From Blastocatellia bacterium UBA7656 (GTDB lineage: Bacteria > Acidobacteriota > Blastocatellia > UBA7656), in NCBI GenBank assembly GCA_002483445.1, contig DLHY01000152.1, positions 1-64,000 of the forward strand: a stretch of DNA of 64,000 nt, in the 5' to 3' direction. The notes under the pieces were generated by a model, which was not told the DNA's origin, ran no database searches, and saw only the letters and a list, made by a program, of their open reading frames with translations. Of the stretch, positions 24,601 through 33,624 are shown in pieces. The translations under genes were made by a program, and so were the position numbers. Every line of letters starts with the position of its first letter. Position 1 is the first letter of the stretch.

Positions 24601-27600
24601 CCGCTCTTTCTTCGGGAGCCGGTCTTTGCCCTGCATATAAACGTACCCAAGCTCGCGTATCACTACTGTGAGCAAGTCCATCTTGCCGTGCGCGATACTC
24701 AGGTCAGTCGTTTGAAGCTCTTTATCAGGAACAAGCACCTGGAATTCGCCGTCTTCCTGAGGTGTTTCATCGAAGTACCAGCCATAGCCTGCCGCCGTCT
24801 TATCAATCTTGACGTGTGTTGAAGAGACGTCTGCAAACTGATCGCCTGGCAAGTCAGCCATTTCGAATGAAACTGCGCGAAGGCGCGCGAGGTCTTCGGC
24901 AGCGATTTCTAACTGCTCCCATCTTGCAAGGGCCGCTTGAACCGTCCATTGCAACTCGGCATCTTGGAGCTTATTAACCTGTTCTTCGCTTTGCCGCTCG
25001 CTGCTTGCGGCGACACAAGCGCTAGGAGGCCCCTTGCCTTCTTCGGGAGGCAGACTCAATGAGCCTGAGTCCGCAACGCCCCCTCTAAAAACAGATAATG
25101 GGGTCGTAATCGGCCCGGCAATGAGCGCGACCCCGAACGCGGAGGCCGTGCCGGTATTTGTACTCGTCAATTGCGCCGTGGCATCGGCGCTCGCCGGCGG
25201 GGTGTCAACCAATTGCCCGATGCCGTGACCGCCCGCCGCATCGTACTCGTAATAGGCAAGCTGCGTTGGAAGCAGGTCGAAAGTGGTCGTGCTGGGAACT
25301 ATGTTGCCGCGCACGTCAGCCCGAACCGTTGGCGCTTTGTTGTCGGCACCAGTCTGGTTGTCGGCTTCGATCATAATCGCCGACAGAGGAAATCCAGATG
25401 GCGCCGGACCGGGGTCAACGTCGTTGTTAGTGAGGGTCACGTCGCTGGTCACGGTGTTCGGACCAAGGCTGCTGGCGAGAGGAGGCGCGGGGCCACGGAA
25501 AGCCACCGCGATACCGCGAGCGTCTGGCGTGCTCCTGATACGGTTGCCGTCGATGAGCATAGTAGCATCTGTCTGTCCCTGAATGACGACAGAAATGCCG
25601 CTGGCAACGGTGGCGCCATTGTTAATGTGGTTTCCCGAGATGGTGGCGACGATAGTGCCGCCGGTCGCCTGCGAGGATGAGAAGACGTTAACGGCCTGTA
25701 GAACAGTGCCAGTCATTGGAGACGCGAGCGTGCCATTATTGATGAACTTGAATGCATTGTTGGAACTGCTGTCCTGGGTGAAGCTGGCGTGGATGCCGTT
25801 GTTAGTGAACGTGTTGCCAGAGACGGTGAAATATGTTGCTGGTATGGCAGAAGTATTGCCGATTCTTCCGGTGTCGTGCGTCTGCACTTCCAAAGCTCGC
25901 TGGGGCGAGTTGTTGGTAAACGTGCATCCGCTGATGCTCGCTACAGTCGTCACAGCCGTTCCCGACATCTCGAACAGGAACGCGTTGGCGCCGAACGTGT
26001 CGTTGAGGTCGTTGAAGGTGCTGTTCGTCACCGTGAACGAATCGATTGTCCCTGAGGTGTTGCGGAGGTGAACATTGTTGTGCGCGTTCCCGTTGACAGA
26101 GCTGTTGGTAATCGCTACGGTTCCGATTACACCCACAAAGGTACCCGATGGTTCGCCGAATCGAATTCCATCGTCGGAAGTGCTGTTGCCGTTGGTCGTG
26201 ACGTTGCTGCGGTTGAGCGTGAAGCCATTGACATTGAGGCCCTTGATCCCGCTATCACCGCTGTTCTGGATGTTCATGTAGCCGAGGGAGACGTTGGTTG
26301 CGGCGTCGATTGCGACACCATTCCCGCTTGAACTTTTGATAGAGCCCCCTGAGCCGTTGTTTGAAGCCCCGCCATCTCCTGCGACGGTAAAACTGCCGCT
26401 GGTTCTCGTAAGGATCAGGCCGCTTGTACCACCGCTTCCAGACGCCTCATTCATAGATACTTTCGTCAGCGTCATCATTAGTGGAGTTGTGCTGCTGCTG
26501 CGTGTGATCTCAACAGCCGTCGCGCTAGTGGTGCTGATAGTGCCGCTGGTCGTCGTGATGGTCATCGTGTTTTCGGTGGCGAGCAAGCCTCTCTGGTTTT
26601 GTTCCGGTGAGATGTTGAGAGCGCCAAATGTGATTGTGCCAGTGTTGGTAAGCAGGCTGACTCCTGTATTGCCTGTAGTGTTGGCATCTGGATTGGTTAC
26701 GCTGGTAGTGCCAAAATTGAGAGTGGCGCTTGAAGTATTAACACTTATGCCAATGCCCGCCGCGTCCGTGACGGTTGTCGAACCAGACGACAGGCTACCG
26801 CTTGCGCTCGTCAGGCTTATCCCTGTCGTCGTGCTGCCCGTCGATGTCAACGAGGTGAACGTCATCCCTATCGTCGTCGGATTGACATTGAGCGCAGGCC
26901 CGCCCGTCGCCACAACCGTACCGCCGCTCACGTTGACCGTCCCGCTGCTCGCGGCTAGTATGCCCGTACCCGCTGTCACGCTGACCGTCACTCCTCCGCT
27001 GAAGTTGAATGTCGTCGCTCCGTTCGTTGCCAGATTGATTCCTGTCGCCGTGGCGTTCGTGATCGTAGTCGCTCCGCTTACGGTGAACGTCCCGCCCGTC
27101 GCTCCTGTCACTCTCAACCCTTGCGCTCCCGTCGTCGAACTCGCGCTCTCCAACGTCACCCCCAGCGTTCCCGCTGTCTGAATATCAACAGCCGCTCCCG
27201 GATTGCCCACCGCCTGCACTGTATCAGCGTTGAGGTTCCCGACGCTCGATCCGCCTATTCCTGCGCTTGCTCCTCCGGCGGCTGTCGTCTGCGCGACGAG
27301 TCCTCGCACCGTGTTGCCGCTTGCCAGCGTCACTCCGTTTCCTCCGCTATTGGTGATCGTCGGCTTCGCTCCCGCTGGGTTGAGCGTCAGGCTCGCGACG
27401 ACCAAAGCCACTCCTTGCCCGATCAGTTTCTGACCAGTTTCAAGTCCTATCCCTGTCGTGTAATTCCCGCTTCCCGTGTGCACATAGATGAACTCGTTGG
27501 GATCGTCCGCGTCTCCCGCGCCTCCCGCTCCGTTTACTGGCGCGAGTGTCTGGAAGGGTGAAGTGGAACGTCCGTCGCCGCCTGCCGCTGATGCGTTGTT

Positions 27601-28305
27601 GACGTACCAGACCATCTCCGTGACCGTGATCGTGACTGTAGCCGTGCTGGTCTTTCCTGCCGAATCCTTGATCGTGTAGGTGAAGGTGTCTGTCCCGGTG
27701 AATCCTACCGGCGGCACATAGTCGAGATGGCCAAAGACCGGGTTGATGCTGACGTTGCCTCCCTGCGCGCTCGGATTTTGAAATGTGTCGAGCGTGAAAG
27801 TATCGCCGAGGAACTCCATATCGTTGTCGAAGAGCGAGTCTCCTGGAATTACGACTTCAGGGCCGCTCACCGAGGCACTACCGACCTTGAGGCGAGTATT
27901 GCCGATAGTCGTGTAAGCGTCGTTGCCCGCCAGAGGCGAGACGTTGACTGATCCCATCACCAGAGTGGTGTTGGCGTCAATCATATCGGTGAACATCACG
28001 TTGGTAGCCGGGTCGGGGCCTCCATTGGAGAGAGTGACGGAGTACATCAAGGTGTCGCCGGGTTCGGCATTCCCGCCATTGACATCAGTGGCCGTTTTGG
28101 TCGCTGACAGGGAAGGAGCGAATGGGGCGGAGGTGATGACCGAAACCGGATCAAGGACAGAGGACATCTCGCTTTTGACAACAGGGATCGAATTCTCTGA
28201 TCGAGAGGAAGAGGCGGGCTGGATGGCCAGCAGCAGCGTCAATCCTACGATGGCTGCTGATGAACGAATCAAAGTACCGGCAAGGCTAACACGATTTCTC
28301 CTCAT
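21637..28305 (-). CDS. Giant secreted protein: DUF11, cadherin-like, beta-helix, degenerate matrixin-like domain, nine HYR repeats
   Basis: 2222 residues from the ATG at 28305 (AAGGGAG upstream). Order: signal peptide (about 10-35); DUF11-like strand (TLMYSVTLSNGGPDPATNV); cadherin/Big-like domain (VPPVGFTGTDTFTYTIKDSA); a very long low-complexity right-handed beta-helix (about 230-1070). Then comes a domain resembling bacterial matrixin-like modules, in which the expected HELGH reads RELGY (1217-1221). A DUF11 tail follows, then nine HYR repeats of about 78 residues (about 1426-2126), most with a DNCPG motif and paired cysteines. A cysteine-containing ~95-residue C-terminal module with CCGG closes the protein. 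It is likely a surface or matrix adhesin. The same C-terminal module closes the FG-GAP protein at 42777-44897. Confidence 0.9.
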   Translation of the reverse strand: MRRNRVSLAGTLIRSSAAIVGLTLLLAIQPASSSRSENSIPVVKSEMSSVLDPVSVITSAPFAPSLSATKTATDVNGGNAEPGDTLMYSVTLSNGGPDPATNVMFTDMIDANTTLVMGSVNVSPLAGNDAYTTIGNTRLKVGSASVSGPEVVIPGDSLFDNDMEFLGDTFTLDTFQNPSAQGGNVSINPVFGHLDYVPPVGFTGTDTFTYTIKDSAGKTSTATVTITVTEMVWYVNNASAAGGDGRSTSPFQTLAPVNGAGGAGDADDPNEFIYVHTGSGNYTTGIGLETGQKLIGQGVALVVASLTLNPAGAKPTITNSGGNGVTLASGNTVRGLVAQTTAAGGASAGIGGSSVGNLNADTVQAVGNPGAAVDIQTAGTLGVTLESASSTTGAQGLRVTGATGGTFTVSGATTITNATATGINLATNGATTFNFSGGVTVSVTAGTGILAASSGTVNVSGGTVVATGGPALNVNPTTIGMTFTSLTSTGSTTTGISLTSASGSLSSGSTTVTDAAGIGISVNTSSATLNFGTTSVTNPDANTTGNTGVSLLTNTGTITFGALNISPEQNQRGLLATENTMTITTTSGTISTTSATAVEITRSSSTTPLMMTLTKVSMNEASGSGGTSGLILTRTSGSFTVAGDGGASNNGSGGSIKSSSGNGVAIDAATNVSLGYMNIQNSGDSGIKGLNVNGFTLNRSNVTTNGNSTSDDGIRFGEPSGTFVGVIGTVAITNSSVNGNAHNNVHLRNTSGTIDSFTVTNSTFNDLNDTFGANAFLFEMSGTAVTTVASISGCTFTNNSPQRALEVQTHDTGRIGNTSAIPATYFTVSGNTFTNNGIHASFTQDSSSNNAFKFINNGTLASPMTGTVLQAVNVFSSSQATGGTIVATISGNHINNGATVASGISVVIQGQTDATMLIDGNRIRSTPDARGIAVAFRGPAPPLASSLGPNTVTSDVTLTNNDVDPGPAPSGFPLSAIMIEADNQTGADNKAPTVRADVRGNIVPSTTTFDLLPTQLAYYEYDAAGGHGIGQLVDTPPASADATAQLTSTNTGTASAFGVALIAGPITTPLSVFRGGVADSGSLSLPPEEGKGPPSACVAASSERQSEEQVNKLQDAELQWTVQAALARWEQLEIAAEDLARLRAVSFEMADLPGDQFADVSSTHVKIDKTAAGYGWYFDETPQEDGEFQVLVPDKELQTTDLSIAHGKMDLLTVVIRELGYVYMQGKDRLPKKERKNLQPLMEGTLSPGVRRLPLDQWKVTPSPIGSIKPSTDDKSVKQASSQHAGAQVESSTANVQTDRAKIPADARYAVFNPATDQAAISDEMLKPVVMRADPAGFASNYRSRARRVAVMTPSGETVSFGPFTLPAGKSITVMFNVTINDPLPNGVCSVSNQGTVTADGGINIQTDGDAGMMGAQPTVTTIVTVPTISCPANITTDTDPGQCTAVETFAPTVTGCPVPTVMCSPASGFAFPKGVTTVTCSATNSAGSANCSFTVTVNDNENPTITCPANATTNTDSGLCTAVVNYTVPSPMDNCPGANVVCAPNTGTAFPKGTTTVTCTVTDAGGLMAQCSFTVTVNDTENPMLIGCPSNISTTPPAGQCTVTVNYTPPTASDNCPGVGTPMCAPASGSSFSVGMTTVTCSVSDAAGNTAMCSFTVTVTDNQPPSITCPPNMLISTGAGCATVNYTTPTPTDNCPGAMVVCAPASGMCFPVGMTTVTCTATDASSNTASCSFTIEVVQCTISCPSNITTNNDAGQCSSVVSYSNPTTTGSCGTVTCNPASGSSFPVGTTTVTCSTSVGPSCSFTVTVNDTENPTVMCPSNITQGTDAGMCAAIVNYTVPTGADNCPGVSVACSPNTGTSFPTGTTTVTCTATDASGNTAMCSFSVTINDDDAPSITCPSPVTQSTDAGVCTAVVSYSAPMVSDNCSGVGTPVCTPPTGSTFPKGVTTVGCTVSDGAGNTANCSFTVTVNDMQPPSITCPSNIVTGNTAGQCSAVVTFMATAMDNCPGVGVACAPASGSTFPVGTTTVTCTATDASSNTAMCSFTVTVNDTQAPSIVCPPTQVAPPGVVNYPAPTSSDNCAVMMTVCTPPSGSSFPAGFTTVTCTATDTSGNTASCSFIVTTFDVAIRSDSGGGAIFINTLTGDYMVCCGGMIVSGKGTIVKKGCVLTLTHNSGNRRLTLTYDTCQKKGQGVLQMPPGTVKCTIIDSDTRDSIVAPCGNGS

Positions 28306-28941
28306 AACATCACTCCCTTTGTGAAGGCGGACGAGCCGCTCGGCGATATTAAACGGGATCATTTTTCCGGCCTGATCTTCCTCGACGGCATCTGGGGAAA
28401 TGCCGGATCAGGCTATTGCGTAGGCATTCAGAGATAGAGCCTCAGAGTCAAGCGCGCAAAGCGTCGCCGTGGAGATGAGACTCGATTCTCAAAAACAGAA
28501 AGCAGGCGCGCACATACTGAAAGCGCGCGACAGGGCGGCGAAACACAGTGAGCGAAAAGAGCCTTTTGTTTTTACCATTCCGGTTTCGAAAGACCGTAAG
28601 TTATGCTCGAAGCGAACTGCAAAAACACTGAAACATTGGCTGATGAAGAATCGTCAGTCGGGGCTTATCTTACTCGACCACAGGTCGAATATCCAGACAA
28701 GTTTTCTACCGGCAATTGAAGGCATCAAGTCGGGTGAAGCGCAGCCTTATGCATTGTGCGTTTACGAATTGAAAGTATTGAAACCTCGCTCCACTATCAG
28801 TACAATCCCGACTGTCCGATCTGCCCCCGATTCGCCAGTATCCTCATTCGAAAAAATATAGCTGATCGACACCGATTGATCGGCCCGCGTCCTCACCACC
28901 CGATTCGCGCTCCGACTCTTAGTGAAAGGATGACCTTCTCG
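28306..28941. other. Gene-free stretch between divergent surface-protein genes
   Basis: 636 bp with no convincing gene. It must carry promoters for both the giant HYR gene (minus) and the beta-helix/PKD gene (plus). An inverted pair GCCTGATC (370-377) and GATCAGGC (406-413, both +28000) could be an operator or a hairpin in the giant gene's leader. A 130-codon open frame at 28469-28861 has no ribosome-binding site or recognisable family and is not called. Confidence 0.5.
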
Positions 28942-31206
28942 ATGAAAGGCTTTCGATATTTGCTCATCTCTCTTGGCGCAGTCTTTTTTTTATCCGTAAC
29001 CGCATCGGCAAACACTTATTACGTTTCAACCACAGGCAATAACAACAATCCCGGAACCGAAGGGCTGCCGTGGCAGACCATTCAGTACGCCGTCGATCAC
29101 GTCTCTCCGGGCGATACCATTCTCGTCCAATCCGGCTCTTACGCGGGATGCCGCATCACGCGCTCAGGCACAGCCAACGCTCCCTGTACGCTCAAAGCCG
29201 CGCCCGGAGCCAGTGTCCTTATCAATTCGCTCAGTCCCGCGAACAGACATCAGAGTCTCATCGAAATTGAAAACTTCGATGCGGTGGTCAGCTACTGGAT
29301 AATCGATGGATTCGAGGTCGCCAACGGCGCGCGATACGGCATCGATCTTCGCTTTACGGATCACGTCACCATTCAGAACTGCCGCGCGCACGGCAGCCGA
29401 CTCACAGGCATCTTTCTTGCGTTCTGTTACTTTCCGCTCATTCAAAACAACGAGTCTTACTCGAACGGCGAACATGGAATCTATCAGAGCAACAGCGGGG
29501 ACAACCCTGTGATTCGAAGCAACAATCTGCATCACAACTTTGCCGCAGGGCTTCACATGAACGGCGACCGCAACTTCACTCCCGGCGACGGAATAATTTC
29601 TTTCGCGGTTGTTGAAAAAAACATCGTCTGGGAAAACGGAACGGGCGGCGGATCGGGTATAAACTGCGACGGCGTATCGGACAGCATCATCCGCAACAAC
29701 CTGCTCTATAACAATCGCGCAAGCGGCATTTCGCTTTACGCAATCGATGGCGCTGAAGGATCGAGCCGCAATCGCGTCTACAACAACACCATCGTGATGC
29801 CATCGAACGGGCGATGGTGCATAAACATCCCGGCTTCGACCGAAGGCCAGACGAACCCCACAGGCAACAAGATCAAAAACAATATTCTCTACAACGCCCA
29901 TTCGTTTCGCGGCGCGATCACTACATACTCGAACGCGGCAAGCGGGTTCGAAAGCGATTACAACATCATCGTTCCACGCTTCAGCACGGACGGCGGCAGC
30001 AGCAACATGAATCTGTCTCAATGGCAAAGTCGAGGATACGATCTGCATTCCGCCACGGCGACGCTCGATCAATTATTCATCGATGCGGCGGCTTTGAATT
30101 TTCGATTGAAGACCGCCTCGCCCGCTCAGGATTTCGGCACTGTGCTCGCGGATGTCACTCAAGACATAGACGGAGTCGCGCGCCCGCAAGGCGCAAAGCA
30201 CGATGCGGGATGCTATGAAGCGCAGCAGTCGCCTCAAGCGCCCGTCGCTGATTTTTCGGCAAGCCCTGTGAGCGGCACGGCTCCGCTTGCAGTTCAGTTC
30301 ACCGATCAATCGACCAATGCAACCGGGTGGCAATGGGATTTCGGCGATGGAGGAAGTTCTTCGCAGAAAAATCCTTCGCACACTTATCAAAACGCTGGAA
30401 GCTACACCGTCTCGCTGACGGCTTCGAATGCTGCCGGGATGTCAGTCAAAACGAAGACCGGCTACATCACCGCTTCCCAAGCGCCTCAGCCGCCCGTCGC
30501 TGATTTTTCAGCAACTCCGTTGACCGGTAATGCGCCACTGATAGTTCAGTTCAATGATCTGTCAACCAACGCGACCGGATGGCAGTGGGACTTCGGCGAT
30601 GGAGGAAGTTCTTCGCAGAAAAATCCTTCGCACACTTATCAAAGCGCGGGCAGCTACACCGTCCGGCTTACTGCTTCAAACGCAGCGGGTCAGTCGATCA
30701 AAACGAAGACCAGCTACATCACAGTCTCTCAAGCGCCGCCACCTCCACCGCCGCCCATCGCGCAGGATTACACATGCACGTCGGTTACGGTCGATTCAGG
30801 CAAAGTGAAATCGGGCAATCACACGAGCGTTCACTCGTCGGACGATGTCACGCTGCAAATTCGTTCGAGCAATTCGGGCGGATTGCAGGCGGCGCAATCG
30901 ACATACCTGTTCGAGACTGCGCTCAACCGGCTATCGAGCCTCACAGTGATGACGGAGGCGAAAGTCTCCATCAAGCCGCAGCGACAGCGCGTGATGGTCT
31001 TCAATTTCTCGACCAATCAGTGGGACACGATTGACGACCGCCAGATCACGAGCAAGAGCGATCAGGCGGTAACGATCAACGTGTCGAATCCTTCGCTCTA
31101 CATCTCAGCTTCGGGGCAGGTGAGGGTTCGCATCAGAAGCGGCGACTCGACAACCAGCGGGTGGAAGCACTCGGTCGATTTAGTGAAGATCACCGCCGCG
31201 CCTTGA
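28942..31206 (+). CDS. Secreted parallel beta-helix protein with two PKD domains
   Basis: 754 residues. A signal peptide (KGFRYLLISLGAVFFLSVTASA) is followed by TYYVSTTGNNNNPGTEGLPW, the typical opening of polysaccharide-lyase-like right-handed beta-helices, then repeated N-x-(I/L) coils to about residue 400. Two PKD domains follow, each with WQWDFGDGGSSSQKNPSHTY. A Pro-rich linker (PPPPPP) leads into a C-terminal beta-sandwich of about 140 residues (YTCTSVTVDSGKVKSGN). It may bind or cut polysaccharide outside the cell; no catalytic residues can be assigned with confidence. The frame is open to 28756, but residues before 28930 look non-coding. GAAAGGA fits the ATG at 28942; ATG 28930 is an alternative. 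Confidence 0.85.
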   Translation: MKGFRYLLISLGAVFFLSVTASANTYYVSTTGNNNNPGTEGLPWQTIQYAVDHVSPGDTILVQSGSYAGCRITRSGTANAPCTLKAAPGASVLINSLSPANRHQSLIEIENFDAVVSYWIIDGFEVANGARYGIDLRFTDHVTIQNCRAHGSRLTGIFLAFCYFPLIQNNESYSNGEHGIYQSNSGDNPVIRSNNLHHNFAAGLHMNGDRNFTPGDGIISFAVVEKNIVWENGTGGGSGINCDGVSDSIIRNNLLYNNRASGISLYAIDGAEGSSRNRVYNNTIVMPSNGRWCINIPASTEGQTNPTGNKIKNNILYNAHSFRGAITTYSNAASGFESDYNIIVPRFSTDGGSSNMNLSQWQSRGYDLHSATATLDQLFIDAAALNFRLKTASPAQDFGTVLADVTQDIDGVARPQGAKHDAGCYEAQQSPQAPVADFSASPVSGTAPLAVQFTDQSTNATGWQWDFGDGGSSSQKNPSHTYQNAGSYTVSLTASNAAGMSVKTKTGYITASQAPQPPVADFSATPLTGNAPLIVQFNDLSTNATGWQWDFGDGGSSSQKNPSHTYQSAGSYTVRLTASNAAGQSIKTKTSYITVSQAPPPPPPPIAQDYTCTSVTVDSGKVKSGNHTSVHSSDDVTLQIRSSNSGGLQAAQSTYLFETALNRLSSLTVMTEAKVSIKPQRQRVMVFNFSTNQWDTIDDRQITSKSDQAVTINVSNPSLYISASGQVRVRIRSGDSTTSGWKHSVDLVKITAAP

Positions 31207-31210
31207 GGAA

Positions 31211-31293
31211 GGCAAAAGTAAAAAGGTAAAAGGCAAAAGTGGGAAAGACCGCTCGATATTTTTGCCTTTTTACTTTTGCCTTTTTACTTTTCC
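31211..31293. repeat. Inverted pair of 7-bp-period arrays
   Basis: The left arm 31211-31245 has GGCAAAA, GTAAAAA, GGTAAAA, GGCAAAA. The right arm 31259-31293 has TTTGCCT, TTTTACT, TTTGCCT, TTTTACT. The arms are strongly complementary. It lies just after the PKD protein stop and before the amidohydrolase; as an RNA hairpin followed by T-rich sequence it may act as a terminator. Confidence 0.8.
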
Positions 31294-31343
31294 ATTGATG
31301 TTGGCTACTATCTTTCCTTCCAAAACATGCCTGTGGAGGGAAC

Positions 31344-33023
31344 ATGAGAAAAGCCATCCTGACGCTCACGCTCGCCAGCCTTTGCCTCGTGTCCGCGCGA
31401 ACAGCAGCCGACGAGGCCGATGCGGTTTTCTTAAACGGTAACATCTATACCGTCAGTGAACGCGCGCCTCGCGCTCAGGCCGTAGCCGTCAAAAACGGAA
31501 AGATAATATTCGTCGGCTCCAACCGCGACGCGAAAGCGTATCAGGGCAAAAGCACTCGCGTCATCGATCTCGGCGGCAATACGGTCGTGCCGGGACTCAC
31601 CGATGCGCATTATCATCTTGCCGGAGTCGGCGCGCGCGAGATGACTCTCAACCTCGAAGGCATAACGAGCCTCGAAGGATTTCTGGCAAAGGTCAAAGAA
31701 CGGGTGGATCGCGCGAGACCGGGCGAGTGGGTAACAGGTCGCGGATGGATAGAAACTTTCTGGAAGCCGCCCGTCTTTCCCACGCGCTGGGACTTGGATA
31801 AAATCGCGCCTGCAAACCCTGTCTATCTCACCCGCGCTGACGGTCACGGCTCGGTCGCAAACAGCGCGGCACTGAAGATTGCCAAAGTAGACCGCAACAC
31901 GCAGTCGCCTTTCGGCGGCGAAATCATGAAAGACAAGGCGGGCGAGCCTAATGGAATGTTTCTGGATCGCGCGCAGGGGCTTATCGGCGCGCACGTCCCG
32001 CGAGAGACTCGCGCCGACCAGGAGCAGGCCATTTATTTGGGCGCAAAACGCAGCGTCGAGCTTGGCTGGTGCCAGATTCAAAACGCGGGCAATTCCTACA
32101 GTGAGATCGAACTGATCAAAAAACTCTACAGCGAAGGAAAGATCAAACTGAGAATCTATAACGCCGTTCGCGGGCCGGGTGCGGACTCTGAGCGATTGCT
32201 TCGCGAAGGGCCGATCCTCGGCGCGTTCGACAATCGCTTCACCGTGCGCGCGATCAAGGTCGCTATCGATGGCGCGTTGGGATCGAAGGGCGCGGCGCTG
32301 CTCGAAAATTATAACGATCACGACACGAACGGATTTCTAACTTTCAAGGAAGAGCAGGTTCTTCCCATGCTCATCGAAGCTCTCAAACAGGGCATACAGG
32401 TTGAAACTCATGCCATCGGAGACAGAGCTAATCGAACGATCCTGGACTGGTATGAAAAAGCTCTCAACTCGGTTCCCGTGGCTGATAGAAAAATCCGCGA
32501 GCCTCGATGGCGAATCGAACACGCGCAGATACTAAACCCTGCGGACATTCCGCGCTTCATGCGTCTCGGAATCATTCCATCCATGCAGCCTTCGCACGCC
32601 ATAGGTGATTTACATTTCGCGCCCTCGCGCGTAGGCATCAAGCGACTTGAGGGCGCTTATGCATGGCAGAGTCTCATCCGTAGCGGTTGCATCATCGCCG
32701 GAGGGTCGGACGCTCCCGTAGAGCGCGGCGAGCCGATGATAGAATTTTACGCCGCAGTCGCGCGCAGGGATCAGCGGGGATTTTCAGGCGAGGGCTGGCA
32801 CCCGGAAGAGAAAGTCACGCGCGAGCAGGCTCTCAAGATGTTTACCATCTGGGCCGCCCATGCTGCGTTTGAAGAAAATCTCAAAGGCTCGATTGAAGTG
32901 GGCAAGCTGGCCGATCTCACGGTGCTGTCGGCGGACATCATGAAGATACCCGAAGCTGAGATACTCAAGACCCGCTGCGTGATGACGGTGATCGGAGGCG
33001 AAGTCGCTTTCTCTGCGAAGTGA
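31344..33023 (+). CDS. Exported metal-dependent amidohydrolase, YtcJ-like
   Basis: 559 residues with a signal peptide (RKAILTLTLASLCLVSARTA). It is an amidohydrolase-superfamily TIM barrel of the YtcJ/AepA group. Visible parts are the N-terminal beta-sandwich start DAVFLNGNIYTVSERAPRAQ, the metal motif PGLTDAHYHLAGVG (variant HxH as H-Y-H), HAIGDRAN, the GGSDAPVERGEPM aspartate region, and the C-terminal GKLADLTVLSADIMKIP. The family hydrolyses amides or formamide-like bonds; the substrate is unknown. GGAGGG lies three bases before the ATG. It converges on the TPR-like gene with only 8 bp between them and no terminator. Confidence 0.9.
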   Translation: MRKAILTLTLASLCLVSARTAADEADAVFLNGNIYTVSERAPRAQAVAVKNGKIIFVGSNRDAKAYQGKSTRVIDLGGNTVVPGLTDAHYHLAGVGAREMTLNLEGITSLEGFLAKVKERVDRARPGEWVTGRGWIETFWKPPVFPTRWDLDKIAPANPVYLTRADGHGSVANSAALKIAKVDRNTQSPFGGEIMKDKAGEPNGMFLDRAQGLIGAHVPRETRADQEQAIYLGAKRSVELGWCQIQNAGNSYSEIELIKKLYSEGKIKLRIYNAVRGPGADSERLLREGPILGAFDNRFTVRAIKVAIDGALGSKGAALLENYNDHDTNGFLTFKEEQVLPMLIEALKQGIQVETHAIGDRANRTILDWYEKALNSVPVADRKIREPRWRIEHAQILNPADIPRFMRLGIIPSMQPSHAIGDLHFAPSRVGIKRLEGAYAWQSLIRSGCIIAGGSDAPVERGEPMIEFYAAVARRDQRGFSGEGWHPEEKVTREQALKMFTIWAAHAAFEENLKGSIEVGKLADLTVLSADIMKIPEAEILKTRCVMTVIGGEVAFSAK

Positions 33024-33031
33024 TACGCCGC

Positions 33032-33529
33032 TCACTCAAGGAACTGCTCAACCTCTTCGACCGGACGGGGCGAAAGATGGTTGTTCATAATCATGCGCGC
33101 GCAGGTGTTCCATCTCAGTATCGCGTCATCGTTTCCGTGTGGGCGAATCGATTCGGCTTTCTCGAACCATTCCATAGCTTCGCGGAGCCATTCGTAAGCC
33201 GCGAATTTGCTCCCCGGCGAGCCTTGATGTAGCTGGGCTTTTGCGCGACGCTCACAAACGATCCCCGAATAATAAGTTCGCTCATACTCATCACGGATGC
33301 GGGCCAGCACCTCGCGGATTTGAGTGTCGCCTATGGCGTATCCTCTGGCGAAGCGATCCGTCATCGCAAGAAGCAGCGTCACCAAAGCCTGCTGATTTTC
33401 CGAATCGATTCGCAGCACATCGTGGCATATACTTTCGGCATCGCCCGGTTCGTTGAGCAGGCGATAACGCATCGCTTTTTCTAGGGCTGCCGGGATGGAT
33501 TCTTTTGATAATGGCTTGATCTCGAACAT
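33032..33529 (-). CDS. TPR-like helical protein of unknown function
   Basis: 165 residues, all alpha by pattern. Two helix pairs look like tetratricopeptide repeats: IPAALEKAMRYRLLNEPGDA with ESICHDVLRIDSENQQALVT, and AYEWLREAMEWFEKAESIRP with HGNDDAILRWNTCARMI. There is no signal peptide, so it is probably cytosolic. The start has AAGGAG upstream at a slightly long spacing. It is the gene following sdhB on the same strand but lies beyond a heptad hairpin (33549-33624), so co-transcription with sdhCAB is uncertain. No partner is evident. Confidence 0.75.
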   Translation of the reverse strand: MFEIKPLSKESIPAALEKAMRYRLLNEPGDAESICHDVLRIDSENQQALVTLLLAMTDRFARGYAIGDTQIREVLARIRDEYERTYYSGIVCERRAKAQLHQGSPGSKFAAYEWLREAMEWFEKAESIRPHGNDDAILRWNTCARMIMNNHLSPRPVEEVEQFLE

Positions 33530-33548
33530 AGCATCTCTCCTTCGGAGA

Positions 33549-33624
33549 GATGTTAGAGGTTAGATGCTGGATGTTAGTGAGAACGAGTAGCTACTAACAT
33601 CTAACATCTGATATCTAACATCTA
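33549..33624. repeat. Inverted pair of 7-bp-period arrays
   Basis: The left arm has GTTAGAG, GTTAGAT, GCTGGAT, GTTAGTG; the right arm has ACATCTA, ACATCTG, ATATCTA, ACATCTA. The right arm includes the stop codon of sdhB, so a hairpin would form right at the end of the sdhCAB message. Confidence 0.8.

Noticed and set aside
26294..27181. Long plus-strand frame opposite the giant protein's beta-helix
   Set aside because: It is the antisense of a Thr/Ser/Gly-rich repeat region, whose codons avoid stops on the other strand. It has Val/Leu/Pro-only text with no start signal.
28469..28861. Open frame of 130 codons upstream of the beta-helix/PKD gene
   Set aside because: No ribosome-binding site, no known motif, atypical composition, and its end overlaps another non-coding-looking frame. 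Left as a gene-free stretch.
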